Shown piece by piece: positions 6,662-10,016 of a DNA stretch of 10,016 nucleotides. This DNA is from Pseudomonadota bacterium. Its GTDB lineage: Bacteria; Pseudomonadota; Gammaproteobacteria; Burkholderiales; Burkholderiaceae. The translations under genes were made by a program, and so were the position numbers. Location of the stretch: positions 1 to 10,016 of the forward strand of contig JAJXUC010000140.1 in assembly GCA_021783435.1 (NCBI GenBank), in the 5' to 3' direction. Numbering within the stretch: position 1 is the stretch's first letter; the number at the start of each line of letters is the position of its first letter. The notes beneath the pieces were generated by a model. That model worked only from the letters and a program-made list of their open reading frames with translations, did no database searches and was not told where the DNA came from.

Positions 6662-7174
6662 TCAGCCGGCTGGTGTGTTATTGCTTGCCGTGATGCCCCA
6701 GCGCGCCAGCGCCGCATCGTCGGCCTCGCGGGCATCAACCCAATGCGCTCCGTCGGGAGTGGTTTCTTTTTTCCAGAAGGGCGCCTGGGTCTTGAGGTAA
6801 TCCATCAGGAAGGCACAGGCCTCGAATGCCGCATGGCGGTGGGCCGATGCGACGATCACCAGCACGATGGGGTCGCCCGGCTGCAGGGCACCCACGCGGT
6901 GAATCACGGTTGCGGCCTGCAGTGGCCATCGTTGCTGTGCCTCCTGCACCATGTGCGCAATGCTGTGCTCGGTCATGCCGGGGTAATGTTCCAGCTCCAG
7001 CGCCTGCACCGCCTGTTCGCCCTGCCCGGCTAGAGCCGCGTTATGGTCGCGGCAAACACCTTCAAAACACGCCAAGGCACCGATGTCGGTGCGGCCCGAG
7101 CGCACGCGGCGCATTTCCTCGCCGGCGTCAAAGGAAGCACTCTGGATCCGGATGGTGGATGTGAAGGCGTTCAT
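6662..7174 (-). CDS. moaE: Molybdopterin synthase catalytic subunit MoaE
   Basis: The 170-residue cytosolic protein is the large subunit of molybdopterin synthase. It transfers two sulfurs from thiocarboxylated MoaD to cyclic pyranopterin monophosphate (precursor Z) to form the dithiolene. Visible signatures are LEHYPGMTEHSI (61-72), VIHRVGAL..GDPIV (90-104), SAHRHAAFEAC (110-120) and the active-site region MDYLKTQAPFWKKE (124-137). K128 and K135 match the catalytic lysines K119 and K126 of E. coli MoaE, and H112/R113 match H103/R104. A tail of about ten residues (161-170) extends beyond the conserved domain. The ATG at 7174 lies 22 bases after the moaD stop, within the operon. It is the last gene of the thrC-mob-moe-moa run and converges on the YqjK-like gene. 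I see no convincing terminator in the 111-base gap. Confidence 0.97.
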   Translation of the reverse strand: MNAFTSTIRIQSASFDAGEEMRRVRSGRTDIGALACFEGVCRDHNAALAGQGEQAVQALELEHYPGMTEHSIAHMVQEAQQRWPLQAATVIHRVGALQPGDPIVLVIVASAHRHAAFEACAFLMDYLKTQAPFWKKETTPDGAHWVDAREADDAALARWGITASNNTPAG

Positions 7175-7196
7175 GACTGTTTGGCGCCACGCAAGC

Positions 7197-7454
7197 TCAG
7201 CCGCCCGTCACTGGCGGGAAGAACGCCACTTCGTGGCCGGCAATCCAGGGAGATTCGGGCCCAGCCATGATGTGGTCGCAAGCCATGCGCAGGGGTTTGT
7301 CCTGGCCAAGTGCGAGGGCGTGGCGGGAGCTGCGTGCCGCCAGCCAGACGCGCACCTCAGCCAGGGTGCTCAGGCTGTCGGGCAGATCCAGGGTCTCGCT
7401 GCCCAGCCCCACGGTCTCGCGCACGCTGGCGAAATAACGGATGGTGGTTTGCAT
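7197..7454 (-). CDS. moaD: Molybdopterin synthase sulfur carrier subunit MoaD
   Basis: This is an 85-residue ubiquitin-like beta-grasp protein. It begins IRYFASVRETVG, the usual MoaD N-terminal strand and loop. It ends FFPPVTGG, with the invariant C-terminal Gly-Gly (84-85) that is adenylated by MoeB and thiocarboxylated before docking into MoaE. Nothing follows the Gly-Gly, as function requires. The start ATG at 7454 is 7 bases after the moeA stop, and moaE follows after 22 bases, so the three genes are almost certainly co-transcribed. moeB, moaA and moaC are not in the window and must be elsewhere for the pathway to work. The ribosome binding site is weak, consistent with translational coupling to moeA. 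Confidence 0.96.
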   Translation of the reverse strand: MQTTIRYFASVRETVGLGSETLDLPDSLSTLAEVRVWLAARSSRHALALGQDKPLRMACDHIMAGPESPWIAGHEVAFFPPVTGG

Positions 7455-7461
7455 GATGGGT

Positions 7462-8691
7462 TCAGACGAGCAGCTCGGCGAAAGGAATGAAGCGCACCGG
7501 ATCGCCCACCTTGAAGGTCATGCCGGCCGGGTTGTCCACCAGACCATCGCCCCAGACCGTGGAGGTCAGCACAGCGGAATTCTGGTTGGGGTACAGCGCG
7601 ACTTGACCATCGGCGTCAAGACGGGCACGCAGGAATTCGCGACGCTTGTCGGCCCGGGGCCAGGCCGAGGCGCTGGGCAACGACAAGCCGCGAGGTGCCA
7701 GTTGCTTTGCGCCCTGCAGCGCCAACAGGAAAGGACGCACGAACAACAGAAAGGTGACGAAGCTGGAGACCGGATTACCCGGCAGGCCAATGAAATGCGC
7801 GCTCCCACCAGCCGGTCGCCGTACACCGCCGAAGGCCAGGGGTTTGCCGGGTTTCATCGCGATTTGCCACAACGTCAGTTGCCCCGAGGCCTGCACGGCG
7901 GGTTTGACATGGTCTTCCCCGCCGACGGAGACGCCGCCGGATGTCAGGACGAGGTCATGCTCCGCTGCCGCGAGCCGCAGCGCGTCTTGCGTCGCGTCCA
8001 GCCGGTCGGGCACTTGGCCGAAATCCGTCACGGCGTAACCCAGGCCCTGGAGCAGGCCGCTCAGCAGGAAGCGGTTGCTGTTGTAGATGGCGCCCGGCGG
8101 CAGCGGTTCGCCGGGCATGATGAGTTCGTCGCCGGTGGACAGCAGGGCCACGCGTGGGCGTGGCGCCACTTGCAGCGTGGCGGCGCCGACCGACGCCGCC
8201 TGCCCCAGATCCTGCGGCCGCAGGCGGTGGCCACGCTCCAGCACCACGCTGCCGGCCTGCACGTCGCAGCCACGTGGGCGCACCCATTCACCCGGCTTGG
8301 GTGCATGCTCCAAGGTGACGGTATCGCCATCGGCCACGCATTGCTCCTGCATCACCACGGCGTCGGCTCCATCGGGCATGAAGGCGCCCGTGAAAATGCG
8401 CGCAGCCTCACCCGGCTGAAGCGGTTGGCCCAGGCGCCCGGCGGCAATGCGTTGACTGACGCGCAGCCGGGTGGGGAGGCTGGTGACGTCGGCACTGCGC
8501 ACGGCGTAGCCATCCATCTGAGTGTTGGCTGCAGGTGGGACGTCGATGGGACTGCGCACCTCGGCGGCGAGCACGCGGCCCAGGGCTCCGAGGGTGTCCA
8601 CCGAGTCGACATGCCTCAGAGGGTGCGCAGCTTGCAGCAGCACCTGCAAGGCGGCATCCACATCGATCAGTGCATGGTCATGAGCTTGCAT
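7462..8691 (-). CDS. moeA: Molybdopterin molybdenumtransferase MoeA
   Basis: The 409-residue cytosolic enzyme inserts molybdate into adenylylated molybdopterin. Motifs in order: TQMDGYAVR (57-65, with D60 equivalent to E. coli D59), IFTGAFMPDGADAVVMQE (99-116), STGDEL (185-190, with E189), YNSNRFLL (203-210), TSGGVSVGGEDHV (250-262), MKPGKPLAFG (279-288) and GLPGNPVS (302-309). The C-terminal domain IV follows (about 335-409). Length is normal. The loop before MDGYA reads PPAANTQ, where many homologues have an Asp (FDNSA in E. coli). The start ATG at 8691 overlaps the 3' end of mobB by 14 bases. A GTG two codons upstream is an unlikely alternative. The gene is followed after 7 bases by moaD. 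Its open frame extends far upstream only by chance, over mobB. Confidence 0.97.
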   Translation of the reverse strand: MQAHDHALIDVDAALQVLLQAAHPLRHVDSVDTLGALGRVLAAEVRSPIDVPPAANTQMDGYAVRSADVTSLPTRLRVSQRIAAGRLGQPLQPGEAARIFTGAFMPDGADAVVMQEQCVADGDTVTLEHAPKPGEWVRPRGCDVQAGSVVLERGHRLRPQDLGQAASVGAATLQVAPRPRVALLSTGDELIMPGEPLPPGAIYNSNRFLLSGLLQGLGYAVTDFGQVPDRLDATQDALRLAAAEHDLVLTSGGVSVGGEDHVKPAVQASGQLTLWQIAMKPGKPLAFGGVRRPAGGSAHFIGLPGNPVSSFVTFLLFVRPFLLALQGAKQLAPRGLSLPSASAWPRADKRREFLRARLDADGQVALYPNQNSAVLTSTVWGDGLVDNPAGMTFKVGDPVRFIPFAELLV

Positions 8692-9235
8692 CGGCACGGC
8701 GGAAAAGGAGGTGATTGTCGAGCAGCCATTGGGCCACGGCGGCGGGTTGGTTGATATCGAGAAGGGTAGCCGTGGTGGGTTGCGGCAGGTGGTGCGGTTC
8801 ATCCGTGGCGATGGCCAGAATATGCGCGTCGTCGGGGTAGCACACCGGTTTACCGGCTCGCTGCCGCCAGACCTCGATTTTAGGAATGGGGGCATGTTTG
8901 AAGCCCTCGACCAGGACCCAATCCACTTTGTGCAGCATGGGCAAGAGCGTCTCGACGCTGTGCTCCTCCGGCTTTGCGGACTCCCGCTGCAGCGCCACCA
9001 GAAACGCGGAGGCGACCAAGACCTCGTGTGCGCCGGCTTTGCGGTGGCGCCAGGAGTCCTTGCCAGGGTGGTCGATGTCGAAGTCGTGATGCGCGTGCTT
9101 GATGACCGAGACGACGAGGCCCGCCTGCTTGAAATGGCCAACGAGTTGCTCGACCAGTGTGGTTTTGCCGCTGCCGGAATAACCCGCGAAACCGACCACA
9201 TGCAGTGGTCTCTCATCCAGCAGCGCCTCAGACAT
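8678..9235 (-). CDS. mobB: Molybdopterin-guanine dinucleotide biosynthesis accessory protein MobB
   Basis: The 185-residue P-loop GTPase binds GTP and is thought to assist MobA in adding the nucleotide to molybdopterin. It shows Walker A GYSGSGKTT (18-26) and the MobB-specific stretch VIKHAHHDFDIDHPGKDSWRHRKAGA (44-69). It also has the Walker-B-like segment WVLVEGFKHAPIPKIEV (106-122) with Glu110. The ATG at 9235 is preferred because MSEALLDERPLHVVGFAGYSGSG gives the normal spacing to the P-loop. An in-frame ATG nine codons upstream lies within the thrC coding region. The gene start overlaps the thrC stop by 8 bases and its end overlaps moeA by 14 bases, indicating translational coupling through the operon. 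mobA is not in the window. Confidence 0.95.
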   Translation of the reverse strand: MSEALLDERPLHVVGFAGYSGSGKTTLVEQLVGHFKQAGLVVSVIKHAHHDFDIDHPGKDSWRHRKAGAHEVLVASAFLVALQRESAKPEEHSVETLLPMLHKVDWVLVEGFKHAPIPKIEVWRQRAGKPVCYPDDAHILAIATDEPHHLPQPTTATLLDINQPAAVAQWLLDNHLLFRRADASS

Positions 9236-10016
9236 GCACGGCGATATAAGTCTTGAGCGCATCGACGTCAGGCTTCATGACCACGAATTTCTGTGGGCGC
9301 TGCTCCAGGTTCTTGGCTGACTCCGGACGCTGCGGTTCCTGGCCGATGGCCTCGACCAGCGTCGCCGAGAACTTGGCCGGCAGCGCAGTTTCCACCACCA
9401 GCATGGGAATGCCCGGCTCCAGGTGAGCGCGCGCCACGGCCACGCCATCGGCGGTATGCGGGTCGATCATCACGCTGCTGCGCTCCCACACGTCGCGGAT
9501 GGTCTGCAGCCTGAGTGCGTGGTTGCTGTGGCCGGAAACGATCTCGGCCTGCATGTGGGCGAATGCCGGGTCGCGTGACAGGTCGAAATGACCATGCTTG
9601 CCGAGATGGCGCTCGAATAGGTCGCGCGTACGAGCGGGGTCGCGCCCCAGCATGTCGAACACATAACGCTCGAAGTTCGAGGCTTTGGAAATGTCCATCG
9701 ACGGACTGGAGGTGTGATGGGTTTCGGCCGCGCCGCGCGGCCGGTACACGCCGCTGCGGAAGAATTCGTCCAGCACGTTGTTCTCGTTCGTGGCCAACAC
9801 CAGGCGATGGATGGGCAGACCCATCTGGCGTGCCACGTGGGCAGCGAAAATATTGCCGAAATTGCCCGATGGCACGGTGAAAGACACCGTCTCGCCGACG
9901 CCACGCACGCTGCGCAGATAGCCCGCGAAGTAATACACCACCTGGGCCACGACCCGCGCCCAATTGATGGAATTGATGGTGCCGATGCGCTTGGCGCGCT
10001 TGAAGTTCAGATCGTT
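9228..10016 (-). CDS. thrC: Threonine synthase, C-terminal part (5' end beyond window)
   Basis: The visible 262 codons are the C-terminal part of a PLP-dependent threonine synthase, which converts O-phosphohomoserine to threonine. The fragment starts in NDLNFKRAKRIGTINSINWAR, followed by the PLP-phosphate-binding type loop PSGNFGNIFAAH (49-60 of the fragment), LATNENNVLDEFFRSG (74-89) and SPSMDISKASNFERY (104-118). All are typical of the long proteobacterial ThrC class. The PLP lysine lies in the missing N-terminal part. A GTG at 9950 is internal, not a start, because the frame stays open with conserved sequence to the window edge. The stop at 9228-9230 lies inside the mobB start region, so threonine synthesis and molybdenum-cofactor genes appear to share one transcript. 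Confidence 0.96.
   Translation of the reverse strand, partial: NDLNFKRAKRIGTINSINWARVVAQVVYYFAGYLRSVRGVGETVSFTVPSGNFGNIFAAHVARQMGLPIHRLVLATNENNVLDEFFRSGVYRPRGAAETHHTSSPSMDISKASNFERYVFDMLGRDPARTRDLFERHLGKHGHFDLSRDPAFAHMQAEIVSGHSNHALRLQTIRDVWERSSVMIDPHTADGVAVARAHLEPGIPMLVVETALPAKFSATLVEAIGQEPQRPESAKNLEQRPQKFVVMKPDVDALKTYIAVHV

Noticed and set aside
8705..8715. A near-perfect Shine-Dalgarno sequence AAGGAGGTGA on the plus strand
   Set aside because: It lies antisense within the 3' end of mobB. The open frame after it (8711-9256) is the complement of mobB and encodes nothing recognisable, so it is taken as coincidence.
7441..8754. A 437-codon plus-strand open frame opposite moeA
   Set aside because: Same antisense artefact; MoeA on the other strand is complete with all family motifs.

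Overview
The window looks like the chromosome of a GC-rich betaproteobacterium of the Burkholderiales type. A Thiomonas-like organism is possible, but that is inferred from protein flavour and gene order only. The DNA is densely packed with housekeeping and accessory housekeeping genes. No RNA gene, CRISPR array or phage module was found. Apart from one insertion-sequence end at the left edge it reads as ordinary core chromosome, and I found no convincing undescribed system.

Layout. Positions 1-122 hold the 5' end of an IS5-type insertion sequence, with a partial transposase on the minus strand and an apparent terminal repeat. Its outer boundary falls inside the stop codon of the next gene, an RraA / HMG-aldolase family gene (122-652, minus). 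Divergent from that is a caa3-type CtaG cytochrome oxidase assembly membrane protein (857-1735, plus). It converges on a Sco1/SenC copper-chaperone lipoprotein (1789-2391, minus), and a hairpin fills the short gap between them. Next comes clpB (2605-5202, minus), the heat-shock disaggregase. It has a near-consensus sigma-32 promoter just upstream, and a stem-loop plus a rho-independent terminator downstream. On the plus strand follow three small stress/membrane genes in the order of the E. coli yqjD-yqjE-yqjK cluster: a DUF883 protein, a YqjE/holin-like protein and a YqjK-like protein (5447-6550). They converge on a minus-strand operon read from the right edge: thrC (partial), mobB, moeA, moaD, moaE (10016 down to 6662).

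How the genes work together. MoaD and MoaE form molybdopterin synthase, MoeA inserts molybdate, and MobB assists nucleotide attachment to the cofactor. The four are tightly spaced or overlapping and appear translationally coupled to threonine synthase. CtaG and Sco are both linked to copper delivery to haem-copper oxidases. ClpB and the YqjD/E/K-like cluster are stress-related and divergently arranged around a shared intergenic region.
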